64,000 nt of DNA, taken from positions 1 to 64,000 of the forward strand of contig NZ_SMCO01000010.1 in NCBI RefSeq assembly GCF_004346685.1. The letters run 5' to 3'. Source of the DNA: Sulfurirhabdus autotrophica. Its GTDB lineage: Bacteria > Pseudomonadota > Gammaproteobacteria > Burkholderiales > SMCO01. Below are positions 1-10,170 of this stretch, one piece after another. Under the pieces are notes generated by a model, which saw nothing but the letters and a program-made list of their open reading frames with translations, had not been told where the DNA came from and did not search any database. The position numbers and the translations under genes are program-made. Each line of letters begins with the position of its first letter. Position 1 is the stretch's first letter.

Positions 1-175
1 ATTGAACAATCGCCCCAGAAAACGACTTGGATATCAAACGCCCAATCAGGTATTCTTCGAATCAACAGGCCTTGCACTTCAAACTTGAATCCGCGATATT
101 TAATAGTGGCCCATTAATAATGGGATTAACTTTGATTATATTGATGTGGTTTAAAAACAGACAACTCGCGTAATT

Positions 176-213
176 CGTAATGTGCAATAAGCGAAGTGCA
201 TTGCACCGGATAT
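176..213. repeat. REP-like hairpin repeat
   Basis: Seven-base arms gtgcaat (182-188) and attgcac (200-206) flank aagcgaagtgc. The overall form (gcaat, aagcgaag, gcattgcacc) resembles a dispersed hairpin repeat seen between genes in many beta- and gammaproteobacteria. Family membership is from memory, not from a search. Confidence 0.5.
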
Positions 214-285
214 TTGCGAGTTTATATGCGTTCATTTTGAGTGGGTGTTTGGTTTTGTATGCAAATTAAGGTAGTCGAATTGAAT

Positions 286-500
286 TGACCTGCCGGGGGT
301 AGCCCGGCGGCTAGTCCCTTTTCTTGCTTCGCCAAGCAAAGTAACCAAAAGAAGGCGACGCCAACTACGCCGTCCCTTCGGGATGCCTGAGCGTTACCGA
401 ATAAATCGGGCGGCAGAGCAAACTCGCACGATCCGCTGCGCGTCTACATGCTCAGACATGCACTGCCTTCATCCCGATTTTTCCGGTAACGCTCAGCGGC
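286..500. repeat. Dispersed intergenic repeat with inverted pair
   Basis: The segment beginning ggctagtcccttttcttgct and continuing into an aaccaaaagaaggcgac motif is a well-known kind of dispersed proteobacterial intergenic sequence. Within it 386-410 and 473-497 form a 25-base inverted pair with 22 matches, enclosing about 60 bases. It has no coding capacity and is probably a small non-autonomous element or a fossil of one. Confidence 0.5.
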
Positions 501-767
501 GCAGATGAGGATAAGTCAAAGTCTGGTCCTACTGAATGCAAGCTATCAAGTTTGTGATAATTTTTATCACTACGCGTAACCGCCCCAAACTTTAATGAGG
601 CTTCACTGTGTCAAAATGCATGGAAACGCAGTTGAAGTATCATTAAGAGCTCAACGCAATCGAACGGGAAAGACCATATTGTTCCTTTTAATATATGTTA
701 TTATCATTAACTTCATGCCTTCGTTCCATTGCTGAGTTGCCGTCTCTTAACTTCTGCGTTAATTCTC

Positions 768-1217
768 ATGAATATTCGCATATTTAGCACCACAGTCACT
801 TTCTTATTTATTTCTGCATGTGCGGACAGCAATAACGGAATTAGTGAGCAAATTCAGACACAGTTCAATGCCAGCTCTACGGGCCCAATCAACTTGGCGC
901 TCGTCGGCCCGTCATCATGGGAGCGGGTGTGTGTCTTAGGCCCCTACACTATGAACGATCATGCCGAAAAAATCCTCGGGTTCAAGTGGGACGCAACTGG
1001 CAAGACTTCTATCGGTAGCAATGACGGGATATACGTCCTTACCTTTGTGAAGGGAAACGAAGTCATTGCGTACACTGAACATCCTAGAAACAAAGGTGAT
1101 TTTATGAAAATGAAGCCACGATGTTTAAATAGAGAACAAGCCAACTTGGTACGCCAGTCAGACAATGATGGTTGTGTTTTCCTCGTAACCAACCAACAAG
1201 CCATAATCCAACGTTGA
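768..1217 (+). CDS. Hypothetical small lipoprotein
   Basis: A 149-residue protein of unknown function. The ATG at 768 is preferred over the TTG at 729 because it gives a clean lipoprotein signal: MNIRIF, a hydrophobic run and the lipobox ISAC with Cys at about residue 18, so a membrane-anchored product is expected. The mature part contains three further Cys residues (VCVLG, RCLN, GCVF) and a short segment GFKWDATGKTSI that looks like a compact beta fold. Neighbours are another unknown gene downstream and repeats upstream, so context gives no function. Confidence 0.6.
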   Translation: MNIRIFSTTVTFLFISACADSNNGISEQIQTQFNASSTGPINLALVGPSSWERVCVLGPYTMNDHAEKILGFKWDATGKTSIGSNDGIYVLTFVKGNEVIAYTEHPRNKGDFMKMKPRCLNREQANLVRQSDNDGCVFLVTNQQAIIQR

Positions 1218-1328
1218 AGCAAGGGTAGCTAATAGTGACCTTTTTGGATCGTACAATGTATTCAATTATCAGTGCTTCGTTGTTTCTCTTTACAACCGTC
1301 CCGCAAACTTTAGGTTATGTAGCTGCAA

Positions 1329-1619
1329 ATGTTCCAAAGCATGACATCTAATTTTTGTGAATACAGCGAACCCCTAGTAGCTTTTGGGGTAATGTACATG
1401 TTATGGATCATAGCAACATTTTTCCGGTATACCAGAAAACAGCACTTTATCGACGCTTTGGCTGACGCAAAGCAAAAGGTAAACTCTGGAAATTGGGTTT
1501 CTCTAATTTATTTTGTGACGTACCCGTTTGTGTGGTTGGCATATACACCCATGACAAAGCTTTGGCTCGCTATTTGCATTTCACTTATTGCAATGGTTCA
1601 GGGTGCATATGTTTGCTAG
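1329..1619 (+). CDS. Hypothetical small membrane protein
   Basis: A 96-residue protein of unknown function. Two to three hydrophobic segments are visible: about residues 17-33 (VAFGVMYMLWIIATFF), 57-72 (WVSLIYFVTYPFVWLA) and 78-95 (LWLAICISLIAMVQGAYV), with a basic connecting loop (RYTRKQ). It is probably an inner-membrane protein. An internal ATG at residue 5 is a possible alternative start. It lies in the same orientation as the lipoprotein gene 110 bases upstream and could be cotranscribed. No family is recognised. Confidence 0.45.
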   Translation: MFQSMTSNFCEYSEPLVAFGVMYMLWIIATFFRYTRKQHFIDALADAKQKVNSGNWVSLIYFVTYPFVWLAYTPMTKLWLAICISLIAMVQGAYVC

Positions 1620-1734
1620 AACCAAGACAAATAGAAAGTCAGTAGTTATTTAAAGTCTAAACAATGACAATCATGCTGACCAATCGGGACGGCACAAAGG
1701 CGCGCGGTCCCTAGCGCCACGTAGTTACCCTCTT

Positions 1735-2886
1735 TTATAGCAACCGGCTTTTGTCACCCATAGTAAAACCAATCAATCTGTCAGAGATATTTTTACCCAA
1801 GGCGATGACCTTGAATAACTCCCCCATTTCAGAGGGGCTGAGCAATTTTTGTGCTTGATTTGCAAGAGGTAAGTAAATGCTTGCATTCTCTGGTGAAGTT
1901 TCACTCAGTACGTCTGTGATACCACTATTGATCAAAAAACTGGCTTGGGTTGTGTAGCCGAGTAACTGCAATCCATTGGATATGCCGGCGAGTGCGATAG
2001 CGCTGAAATCTACGTGGGCAGTAATGTCCTGCAATCCGGGAAGATAAAATGGTTCAGCGTGGGCGTGGTGGCGGTAATGGCACATGAGTGTGCCTTCACT
2101 GCGTTGTGGATGATAGTACTCACTTTCGCCAAACCCATAGTCAATCATCAGTATAATGCCTTGTTGAAGGATTTGAGCAAGGCTGGCGATGAAGCCTTGT
2201 GCGGCCAGATTGATTTCGCTGACGTAACCATTTGGCACTATCAATTTTGACACTGTTTCAAATAATCGGCCTGTAGTGAGGGGGTGCTCACGCCATGCAA
2301 ACCGGTTGTTCTGTAAGGTCACGCCACGTTCATACAATCCATTTTCGCGCCACGCTACAAGATGAACGGGCATTGCATCCAATACTTCATTTCCCAGAAT
2401 AACGCCGGAAAATGCGCTTGGCAGTTGGTTGAGCCACTCGACACGATCAACCAAATAAGGCAGCTTCTGTTGCAAATAAGAGCGTTGTCTTTCCTGTAAG
2501 TCTGCACTTACTTCTAATATGTAGTAATGGGATGGCAGGCTGTTTAATTTAGCTAGTTCGGAAAGTAATTGGAAAGCAAGGGCGCCCGTACCTGCACCTG
2601 TTTCAAGAATGTCTCCGTCAGTCATACGTAATATTTGCGAAACCTGACGGGCAAGGGTTCTGCCGAAAAGACTGGAAATTTCCGGTGCGGTGACGAAGTC
2701 TCCAGAATGACCAAACTTTGATGCACCTGCACTGTAATAGCCAAGGCCGGGTGCGTAAAGCGCCAGTTCCATGTATCGCGCAAAAGAAATCCAGTTATGG
2801 TTGTTTTCAATTTCTGCCTGAATCAGATTGGCGAGTTGCTGGCTATGAATCAGGGCTTCGGGAGTGGGTTCTGGTAGATGGGCCAT
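1735..2886 (-). CDS. MidA-like class I SAM-dependent methyltransferase
   Basis: A 383-residue protein of the MidA/NDUFAF7 family (COG1565). In mitochondria the homologue methylates an arginine of a complex I subunit; the bacterial target is not established. Visible signatures are the family motif GDFVTAPE at about residue 63, the SAM-binding loop ETGAGTGALAFQLL at about residue 95, and GNEVLDAMPVHLV further on, all at expected positions and with full family length. The start at 2886 leaves only a weak ribosome site. The gene stands alone, divergent from the acetate kinase gene. The family call is firm; the substrate is unknown. Confidence 0.85.
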   Translation of the reverse strand: MAHLPEPTPEALIHSQQLANLIQAEIENNHNWISFARYMELALYAPGLGYYSAGASKFGHSGDFVTAPEISSLFGRTLARQVSQILRMTDGDILETGAGTGALAFQLLSELAKLNSLPSHYYILEVSADLQERQRSYLQQKLPYLVDRVEWLNQLPSAFSGVILGNEVLDAMPVHLVAWRENGLYERGVTLQNNRFAWREHPLTTGRLFETVSKLIVPNGYVSEINLAAQGFIASLAQILQQGIILMIDYGFGESEYYHPQRSEGTLMCHYRHHAHAEPFYLPGLQDITAHVDFSAIALAGISNGLQLLGYTTQASFLINSGITDVLSETSPENASIYLPLANQAQKLLSPSEMGELFKVIALGKNISDRLIGFTMGDKSRLL

Positions 2887-3004
2887 AGGAGTATGCTAAA
2901 TTGAAACATGAATGACTTACATTTTACATGATGGGTGAAAACAAACGATTCAATGTTGAATATATTGGATTGCAGCAAGAATTTTGTAAATTTAAAAGCA
3001 ATGG

Positions 3005-3030
3005 AACCACAGAGACGCTGAGGCGCAGAG
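3005..3030. repeat. Single arm of the cgcagag-type dispersed repeat
   Basis: This intergenic stretch (accacagagacgctgaggcg and onward) matches the arms of paired elements near 12.25 kb, 31.7 kb and 38.9 kb in this window. Only one arm is evident here, so it is probably a decayed copy. Confidence 0.5.
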
Positions 3031-3146
3031 AGAATCAGAAAGTTAGAACGATTTTCTTAGCGTTTGATGGCATGCTGTTTTTAGGGTGAAATCGGCAACT
3101 AGAATAGTTGTGATGGATTGCATGTGAAACCAGGAGAAAATACACG

Positions 3147-4256
3147 ATGCTGATTTTAACCGTGAACACGGGTAGTTCGTCTGTTCGCCTGGTTGCTTTT
3201 GAACGCGATGATCACGGGAATTTGAAAGCAATAGCAAGTGACCACTTTCAAAACGATGGCAGTGATCCCCAAACGATGTTACGTGCCTTTTCGCAGAAGC
3301 ATGATCTGGCAAAAGTGCATTTAGTGGCCCACCGTGTTGTGAACGGTGGCGTGAAGTTTAATGCGCCTATACTGATTAATGAAGCAGTTGAAAATGAGAT
3401 CGAGCAGTTGGTGCCGCTTGCGCCGTTGCATAATCCGGTTGCTTTGCGCTGGATACGTGCTGCAAAAGAGGTGTGGGGTGATGGCGTTCCCCAGATAGGA
3501 GTATTCGATACCGCATTTTATGTGGATCTGCCAGAGGTTGCACGAACTTACGCGCTTCCAGGCACTCTATCTAAGAAGTATGGTTTCCGACGCTATGGTT
3601 TTCATGGCATTGCCCACCAGGCTATGTGGCAGTGCTGGTGTAAATTGCAACCAGAAAAGGCTGCCAACGGCAGAGTGATTTCATTTCAGCTGGGCGCAGG
3701 GTGTTCGATTACAGCGAGCAAACAGGGCAAACCGTGTGATACATCCATGGGATTTTCACCGCTGGAAGGGCTGGTGATGGCTACGCGTTCGGGAGATGTG
3801 GATGCCGGTTTGTTGACCTATCTGCAACAGCACGAGGGATTGTCACCCGAGCAGACAAATCATATTTTGAATCATGAATCAGGGCTGTTGGGCGTTTCCG
3901 GAATCAGTGCTGATATGCGTACATTGCTGGATTCGGAAGATGAGAATGCCCGCCTGGCAATAGCACTGTACTGCTATCGGGCAAGAAAGTATCTGGGGGC
4001 ATATCTCGCAGTATTGGGTGGCGCTGAAGCCATCATTTTTGGCGGTGGGGTGGGAGAGCATGCCCCTGCGATCAGGGCGGCTATCCTGGAAGGGATGGAA
4101 TGGGCTGGCATTGTGCTGGATGAAGAGAAGAATCTTGCTGCTATTGCTGCGGAAAGCTGCATTAGCGCCCCAGGTAGTCAAATAAAAGTGTGGGTGATTC
4201 TGGTTGATGAAGCCGCCATTTTGGCGCAGAACGCACTCGCGCTTGTCGCACATTAA
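3147..4256 (+). CDS. ackA: Acetate/propionate family kinase
   Basis: Interconverts acetyl phosphate plus ADP with acetate plus ATP. The 369-residue protein has the kinase signatures: NTGSSSVRL at residue 7, AHRVVNGG, FDTAFY, RRYGFHGIAH with the active-site His, TRSGDVDAGL with the catalytic Arg, and the GGVGEHAP phosphate loop near the C-terminus. It is somewhat shorter than the usual ~400 residues, with the end compressed around LVDEAAILAQ where the family Glu motif sits. A ggag ribosome site lies just upstream. Phosphoketolase begins 22 bases downstream, so this enzyme most likely converts that enzyme's acetyl phosphate into ATP. Confidence 0.88.
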   Translation: MLILTVNTGSSSVRLVAFERDDHGNLKAIASDHFQNDGSDPQTMLRAFSQKHDLAKVHLVAHRVVNGGVKFNAPILINEAVENEIEQLVPLAPLHNPVALRWIRAAKEVWGDGVPQIGVFDTAFYVDLPEVARTYALPGTLSKKYGFRRYGFHGIAHQAMWQCWCKLQPEKAANGRVISFQLGAGCSITASKQGKPCDTSMGFSPLEGLVMATRSGDVDAGLLTYLQQHEGLSPEQTNHILNHESGLLGVSGISADMRTLLDSEDENARLAIALYCYRARKYLGAYLAVLGGAEAIIFGGGVGEHAPAIRAAILEGMEWAGIVLDEEKNLAAIAAESCISAPGSQIKVWVILVDEAAILAQNALALVAH

Positions 4257-4277
4257 TGTGTATTGGAGGAATGATTT

Positions 4278-6677
4278 GTGAATTCTGAAATCTTAACTGG
4301 AACAACGCAATCTGTCTCAACAATACCGCTTTCTTCTGAAGAGTTGCGCAATATGCATGCCTATTGGCGAGCCGCTAATTACATTTCGGTTGGGCAGATT
4401 TATTTGATGGATAATCCGCTGCTGCAAGAACCTTTAGAACTTTCGCACATAAAACCAAGGCTGCTGGGTCATTGGGGCACAACCCCCGGCCTTAATTTCA
4501 TTTATGTGCACATGAACCGGATCATTAAATCGCAGGATTTAAACGCGATTTACATTGCCGGCCCAGGTCACGGCGGGCCGGGATTGGTGGCCAATACCTA
4601 CCTGGAAGGTACTTATAGTGAGGTTTATCCTAACATTTCACAAAATCGCGAGGGCTTGAAAAAACTGTTCAAGCAGTTTTCATTTCCGGGGGGAATACCC
4701 AGCCACGTTGCACCAGAAACACCCGGCTCCATTCATGAAGGGGGTGAGCTGGGTTATGCCGTTTCACACGCTTTTGGCGCGGTCTTCGATAATCCCGATT
4801 TACTGGTTTGCTGTGTGGTGGGTGATGGCGAAGCGGAAACCGGACCTATGGCTACTTCCTGGCATTCCAATAAATTTCTAAACCCCTCTACCGACGGGGC
4901 TGTACTGCCTATTTTGCACTTGAACGGATATAAGATCGCCAACCCGGCGATACTCGCCCGATTAACCCATGATGAGCTGGAAAATCTGTTCATCGGTTAT
5001 GGTTATACGCCTTATTTTGTTGAGGGTTCGGACCCGGAGGCGATGCATCAGTTAATGGCAGCAACCATGGATAAGGCGATAGGTGTCATTAAATCCATTC
5101 AGGCGCGTGCCCGGACCACCGGTGTGGTTGAGCGTCCGCGATGGCCAATGATTATTTTACGCAGCCCGAAGGGTTGGACCGGGCCGAAGGAAGTAGACGG
5201 GCTTAAAACAGAAGGCTCTTGGCGATCACATCAGGTTCCGCTATCTGAGATGGCTACAAAGCCGGGGCACGTGAAGCTGCTTGAAGAATGGATGAAAAGT
5301 TATCAGCCGGAGACACTGTTTGACGCAACTGGAAGGCTTTTGCCGGAAATTGCAGAACTGGCTCCGTTAGGTGAACGCCGTATGGGGGCCAACCCCCATG
5401 CCAATGGGGGCGTGTTGCTGAAACAGCTTTTGATGCCGGACTTTCGTGAATACGCCATAGATGTCCCTAAACCCGGTCAGGTGCTGGGTGAGGCCACACG
5501 CGTTATGGGCAAAATGCTGCGCGATGTGATGAAGCTAAATAGGGATAAACGTAATTTCAGGGTTATGGGGCCGGATGAGACCGCTTCTAACCGTCTCGGT
5601 GCGCTGTTTGAAGTGACCGATCGAACCTGGATGGCAGAACATTTCGATGATGATGATCATCTTGCCCCGGATGGGCGGGTAATGGAGATTTTGAGCGAAC
5701 ATACCTGCCAAGGCTGGCTGGAAGGCTATTTGCTGACAGGGCGCCACGGTTTGTTTTCCTGTTATGAGGCGTTTATCCATATTGTGGACTCGATGTTTAA
5801 TCAGCATGCAAAATGGCTCAAGGTTACCAAAGAAATCCCGTGGCGCCGTTCTGTTGCATCCCTTAATTATTTGCTGACTTCACATGTCTGGCGTCAGGAT
5901 CATAATGGGTTTTCTCATCAGGACCCTGGCTTCATCGACCACGTAGTCAACAAGAAGGGCGATGTGATCAAAGTGTATTTACCCCCAGATGCCAACACCT
6001 TATTGTTTGTTACTGACAAAATATTGCGCAGTCGCAATCTGGTAAACGTCATCGTAGCGGGTAAACAACCAGATCTTCAGTGGCTGGATATGGATTCTGC
6101 AATCAAACATTGCACTACCGGTATCGGGATTTGGGAATGGGCGGGCAACGATGCGGATGGCGAGCCTGATGTGGTAATGGGGTGCGCGGGCGATGTGCCA
6201 ACGCTGGAGACACTGGCAGCGGTAGCCTTGTTACGTCAATATCTTCCGGATTTGAAGATTCGCGTAGTCAATGTGGTAGACCTGATGACATTGCAGCCAA
6301 AAGAGGAACATCCTGATGGATTGCCTGGTAAGGATTTTGATATCCTGTTTACTACTGACAAGCCGATCATTTTTGCCTATCACGGTTATCCATGGCTAAT
6401 TCACCGACTCACATATCGCCGTACGAATCATAATAATCTGCATGTGCGAGGCTACAAAGAAGAAGGAACCACGACCACGCCATTCGATATGGCCGTCCGT
6501 AATGATCTTGATCGTTTTCATCTGGTTTCAGATGTAATTGACCGCGTTCCTAAACTGGGTTACCGGGCAGCACATTTGAAGCAGATCATGCGCGACAAGC
6601 TGATCGAGCATAAAGCTTACATTACGACTTATGGCGAGGATATGCCTGAAATACGCAACTGGAAATGGCCTGAATAA
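4278..6677 (+). CDS. xfp: Xylulose-5-phosphate/fructose-6-phosphate phosphoketolase
   Basis: Thiamine-diphosphate enzyme that splits xylulose 5-phosphate or fructose 6-phosphate with phosphate into acetyl phosphate and glyceraldehyde 3-phosphate or erythrose 4-phosphate. At 799 residues it is full length. Visible motifs are [27 protein letters not shown] and the ThDP/Mg motif GDGEAETGP with NGYKIANP, then [12 protein letters not shown] in the pyrimidine domain. The start is GTG at 4278, seven bases after a strong ggagga. Linkage to acetate kinase and glycogen phosphorylase suggests a route from stored glycogen to acetate and ATP, or a carbon-saving bypass of pyruvate dehydrogenase. Which sugar phosphate is preferred cannot be read from sequence. 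Confidence 0.95.
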   Translation: MNSEILTGTTQSVSTIPLSSEELRNMHAYWRAANYISVGQIYLMDNPLLQEPLELSHIKPRLLGHWGTTPGLNFIYVHMNRIIKSQDLNAIYIAGPGHGGPGLVANTYLEGTYSEVYPNISQNREGLKKLFKQFSFPGGIPSHVAPETPGSIHEGGELGYAVSHAFGAVFDNPDLLVCCVVGDGEAETGPMATSWHSNKFLNPSTDGAVLPILHLNGYKIANPAILARLTHDELENLFIGYGYTPYFVEGSDPEAMHQLMAATMDKAIGVIKSIQARARTTGVVERPRWPMIILRSPKGWTGPKEVDGLKTEGSWRSHQVPLSEMATKPGHVKLLEEWMKSYQPETLFDATGRLLPEIAELAPLGERRMGANPHANGGVLLKQLLMPDFREYAIDVPKPGQVLGEATRVMGKMLRDVMKLNRDKRNFRVMGPDETASNRLGALFEVTDRTWMAEHFDDDDHLAPDGRVMEILSEHTCQGWLEGYLLTGRHGLFSCYEAFIHIVDSMFNQHAKWLKVTKEIPWRRSVASLNYLLTSHVWRQDHNGFSHQDPGFIDHVVNKKGDVIKVYLPPDANTLLFVTDKILRSRNLVNVIVAGKQPDLQWLDMDSAIKHCTTGIGIWEWAGNDADGEPDVVMGCAGDVPTLETLAAVALLRQYLPDLKIRVVNVVDLMTLQPKEEHPDGLPGKDFDILFTTDKPIIFAYHGYPWLIHRLTYRRTNHNNLHVRGYKEEGTTTTPFDMAVRNDLDRFHLVSDVIDRVPKLGYRAAHLKQIMRDKLIEHKAYITTYGEDMPEIRNWKWPE

Positions 6678-6715
6678 CACCCGGTATTTATCTATTTGAA
6701 GGATTATGAGTAAGC

Positions 6716-9235
6716 ATGGTACATCCGTATTTAAGAGAACTGCCGCAAGGCCTGGAAAAACTTGTAGAGCTTAGTCTGGATCTACATTGGGCCTGGAGTC
6801 ATGGGTCGGATCATTTATGGCAGGAGATAGACCCTGCGGTTTGGGCGCGTACTAAAAACCCCTGGTTGATCCTGCAAAGTGTTTCTGAACGACGTTTGGA
6901 GCAGTTAGCGCAAGATCAGAGTTTTTTGGCGGAACTGGATCGCCTGGAACAGGCACGGCGGGATTATCACAAAAGTGAATCCTGGTTCGGTGATAACTAT
7001 GCCAATAATGACGGGCTGATCGCCTATTTCAGCATGGAATACGGTTTGACAGAAGCGCTGCCGCTTTATTCCGGCGGTCTTGGCATGCTGGCAGGAGATC
7101 ATCTTAAAACAGCAAGCGATCTTGGTGTGCCGATCGTCGCTGTAGGTTTGCTTTATCAGGAAGGTTACTTCCGTCAGATGCTTGACGCCCGTGGCAGGCA
7201 GCTCGAAATCTACCCCTACAATATTCCAACCAGCATGCCTATCACGCCAGTAAGGGCAGAAGATGGCAGCTGGCTTGGTGTGCCGATTGAATTGCCAGGA
7301 CGGATTCTGATTTTACGGGTATGGCAGGTGCAGGTAGGGAAAGTGAACCTTTACTTGCTGGATAGTAATGATGCCATGAATACTCCTCTTGACCGAGGTA
7401 TTACCGGTAAATTGTATGGTGGTGGCCTGGAGACGCGTCTGGTGCAAGAGATAGCGCTGGGGTTGGGTGGTTGGCGGGCATTGGCAGCATTGGGCTTACG
7501 CCCTGACGTGTGCCACCTGAATGAAGGGCACGCTGCTTTTGTCACAATGGAACGTGCACGTTACTTTATGGAGGAAAATAACGTGGATTTCTGGGAAGCG
7601 TTATGGGCCACTCGCGGCGGTAATGTTTTTACTACCCATACGCCGGTAGCGGCTGCCTTTGATGTTTACCCTCGTGTGCTGATCAAAGAATATGGCGCGC
7701 ATTACGCCAAACAGCTGGGTGTTTCAGCGCGAGAGTTAATGGCTTTGGGCAGCAAGTCACACAACGGTGATGACGATGCATTCAATATGGCCTATCTGGC
7801 CATGCGTACCTGTAATCGGGTGAATGGCGTGAGCGAGCTGCATGGCAAGGTAAGTCGTCGTATTTTTGATGATTTGTACCCGCACTGGCCGGAACGTGAA
7901 ATCCCCGTTGGCCATATTACAAACGGCATCCACGTACCTTCCTGGGATTCGCCATGGGCGGATGAAATTTGGACTAAGACTTGCGGTAAAGGGCGTTGGC
8001 TGGGTACGCCTGAAACCTTGTCGGAGGCAATTAAATCCCTGGGTGACAACGCATTGTGGCAGTTCCGGGGTAAAGAACGCCATGAGTTAGTGCAATACGC
8101 GCGTCATCGGCTGGCACGGCAACTGGGGCAACGGGGTGCGGACGATGAAATGCTCGCCAAAGCTGAAAACTTTCTCGATCCAAATATGCTCACATTAGGA
8201 TTTGCGCGTCGTTTTACTGAGTATAAACGTCCCAATTTGCTATTGCGAGACCCGGACCGGCTGGAGCGTTTGTTGACCAATTCGGTACATCCAGTGCAAC
8301 TGATTGTTGCTGGAAAAGCCCATCCTCAGGATGAAACCGGAAAACTGTTTATTCAGGCGTGGGCTGAGTTTGTGAGTCGCCCCAGTGTTCGCGCACATGT
8401 GGTTTTTCTGGAAGATTACGATATGGATCTTGCCCAGGAAATGGTTCAGGGGGTGGATGTCTGGATCAATACCCCACGCAGGCCATGGGAAGCGAGTGGT
8501 ACTTCCGGCATGAAAGTGCTGGTGAATGGCGGACTTAATCTTTCGGAGCTGGATGGCTGGTGGGCCGAAGCCTACACACCAGGGGTGGGCTGGGCATTGG
8601 GTGATGGTCAGGAGCACGCCGAACCTGGATGGGATGCAGTAGAAGCTGAGCAGTTGTATGACTTGCTGGAACATGAAATTGTACCCATGTATTACCGGCG
8701 GGATTCTCAGGGTATCCCCTGCGAATGGGTAGCGCGCATGCGCGCCAGTATGTCTCAGCTGGCACCTCAGTTCAGCAGCAACCGCATGCTGCAGGAGTAT
8801 GTGCGCAATGCTTACTTACCGGCCATAGCATCTTACCGGAAGCGCACTGCAGAAGGCGGGCGTTTGGGCAAAGTACTCGCAGCATGGGAATCAGAAGTCC
8901 GAAGAAACTGGCATGAAATACATCTATCAAACCTGGAGGTTAAGCAGCAGGAAGGAGGTTGGTTATTTTCTCTCCAGGTTTATCTGGGCGCGATTCCACC
9001 AGAGTCAGTGCGGGTGCAGTTGTATGCAGAGCCTGAAGCTGGCGAAACAGTTGAATTGCCCATGATGGCATGTGGGTGTGACATACCTGGCGCCATCCAT
9101 GGGTACGTCTATGATTGCGCAATTATGACTACCCGACCTGCTTCGGATTTTACGCCTCGTGTGATGGCTTATCATGCAGACGTACTTACACCTATTGAAA
9201 CAGGTCTGATTGTTTGGTGGCAGGGAACATCTTGA
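6716..9235 (+). CDS. glgP: Alpha-glucan (glycogen) phosphorylase
   Basis: Releases glucose 1-phosphate from glycogen or maltodextrins using pyridoxal phosphate. The 839-residue protein belongs to the branch with an N-terminal DUF3417-like domain (YLRELPQGLEKLVELSLDLHWAW). The glycosyl-transfer core shows YFSMEYGLTEALPLYSGGLG, HLNEGHAAF, EYKRPNL and the PLP-site region ASGTSGMKVLVNGGLNLSEL. It starts 38 bases after the phosphoketolase stop in the same direction and is probably the last gene of a three-gene glycogen/phosphoketolase operon. The call is secure at family level; glycogen versus maltodextrin preference is unknown. Confidence 0.93.
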   Translation: MVHPYLRELPQGLEKLVELSLDLHWAWSHGSDHLWQEIDPAVWARTKNPWLILQSVSERRLEQLAQDQSFLAELDRLEQARRDYHKSESWFGDNYANNDGLIAYFSMEYGLTEALPLYSGGLGMLAGDHLKTASDLGVPIVAVGLLYQEGYFRQMLDARGRQLEIYPYNIPTSMPITPVRAEDGSWLGVPIELPGRILILRVWQVQVGKVNLYLLDSNDAMNTPLDRGITGKLYGGGLETRLVQEIALGLGGWRALAALGLRPDVCHLNEGHAAFVTMERARYFMEENNVDFWEALWATRGGNVFTTHTPVAAAFDVYPRVLIKEYGAHYAKQLGVSARELMALGSKSHNGDDDAFNMAYLAMRTCNRVNGVSELHGKVSRRIFDDLYPHWPEREIPVGHITNGIHVPSWDSPWADEIWTKTCGKGRWLGTPETLSEAIKSLGDNALWQFRGKERHELVQYARHRLARQLGQRGADDEMLAKAENFLDPNMLTLGFARRFTEYKRPNLLLRDPDRLERLLTNSVHPVQLIVAGKAHPQDETGKLFIQAWAEFVSRPSVRAHVVFLEDYDMDLAQEMVQGVDVWINTPRRPWEASGTSGMKVLVNGGLNLSELDGWWAEAYTPGVGWALGDGQEHAEPGWDAVEAEQLYDLLEHEIVPMYYRRDSQGIPCEWVARMRASMSQLAPQFSSNRMLQEYVRNAYLPAIASYRKRTAEGGRLGKVLAAWESEVRRNWHEIHLSNLEVKQQEGGWLFSLQVYLGAIPPESVRVQLYAEPEAGETVELPMMACGCDIPGAIHGYVYDCAIMTTRPASDFTPRVMAYHADVLTPIETGLIVWWQGTS

Positions 9236-9420
9236 GGCTTCCTGAATGATGCGCTCATCTGTCAGGATTATTGGTGAAAAAATGCTCTTCTGTGGGCAAT
9301 AAATCAGTTAAGTTGGTAATTAAACCCAAAAATTCCATAAATATAGTGCAATAAAATGCTACATTTAATCAATTTAATAGTCTAAGTGGTGTGATTGTGT
9401 CTGTAACAGAAAATAATAAG

Positions 9421-10170
9421 ATGGGTTCGATGCAGGGCAAAACGGTATTAATCACAGGGGGAGCCAAAAGAGTCGGTGCCGCTATCAGCCGGTTATTGCA
9501 CAGTGACGGTGCAAATCTCATGATTCATTACCGGTCCTCTTTAGGAGAGGCCAGCTCACTGGTAGCCGAATTAAATGCAGACCGGCCCAATTCAGCGGCG
9601 CTGGTCCAGGCCGATTTGCTGGATATTGCTGCGCTACCTCATCTGGTGCACGAAACCGTCAAAGTATTTGGCAATGTGGATGTGCTGGTAAATAACGCTT
9701 CCAGTTTTTATCCTACAGCTGTCGGTAATATAGATGAGACAGCCTGGGTAGACCTGATCGGCACCAATTTAAAAGCCCCGCTTTTCCTGTCCCAGGCTGC
9801 CGCCCCTGAATTGAAAAAAAGTCGGGGTTGTATTGTGAATATCACCGACATCCATGCCGAACGTCCCATGAAAAGCTATGTGGTATACAGCATCGGAAAA
9901 GCAGGGCTGGTATCCATGACCAAATCCCTGGCAAGAGAGTTGGGCCCGGAAGTTCGTGTCAACGCAGTTTCTCCAGGCCCGATTATGTGGCCAGAAGACG
10001 ACCCTAATTTTGATGAAACCTCACGTGAACGCATTATTGACCACACTATTTTAAAACGTGCCGGTGGACCGGATGATATCGCCAAAGCAGTACGTTTTCT
10101 GATTGAAGATGCCCCCTATATAACCGGGCAAATATTGGCCGTTGATGGCGGCCGGAGTGCAAAGCTATGA
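9421..10170 (+). CDS. Short-chain dehydrogenase, pteridine reductase type
   Basis: NADPH-dependent reductase of the SDR superfamily, resembling bacterial pteridine reductase / FolM, which reduces dihydropterins. Seen: the cofactor loop TGGAKRVGAAI, the NNAS motif, the active-site pair YSIGKAGL, and the SPGPIMWP loop after it. The C-terminus GQILAVDGG is typical. The start is uncertain: ATG at 9421 or 9430 begins the conserved fold, while in-frame GTG codons at 9391 and 9397 would add a short unstructured leader. The last four bases overlap the ttcA start, a linkage that suggests translational coupling. Confidence 0.8.
   Translation: MGSMQGKTVLITGGAKRVGAAISRLLHSDGANLMIHYRSSLGEASSLVAELNADRPNSAALVQADLLDIAALPHLVHETVKVFGNVDVLVNNASSFYPTAVGNIDETAWVDLIGTNLKAPLFLSQAAAPELKKSRGCIVNITDIHAERPMKSYVVYSIGKAGLVSMTKSLARELGPEVRVNAVSPGPIMWPEDDPNFDETSRERIIDHTILKRAGGPDDIAKAVRFLIEDAPYITGQILAVDGGRSAKL

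Larger units (their letters stand above)
1..767. other. Non-coding accessory stretch with dispersed repeats
   Basis: No reading frame in this stretch looks like a gene on either strand. It holds two repeat-like elements listed separately: a hairpin near 182-206 and a longer element at about 290-500 with an inverted pair. The stretch just before 768 is AT-rich and could carry the promoter of the following lipoprotein gene, but no convincing -35/-10 pair stands out. Confidence 0.6.

Noticed and set aside
8240-8674. A 144-residue minus-strand frame within glgP
   Set aside because: It is a shadow of the intact phosphorylase gene on the other strand.
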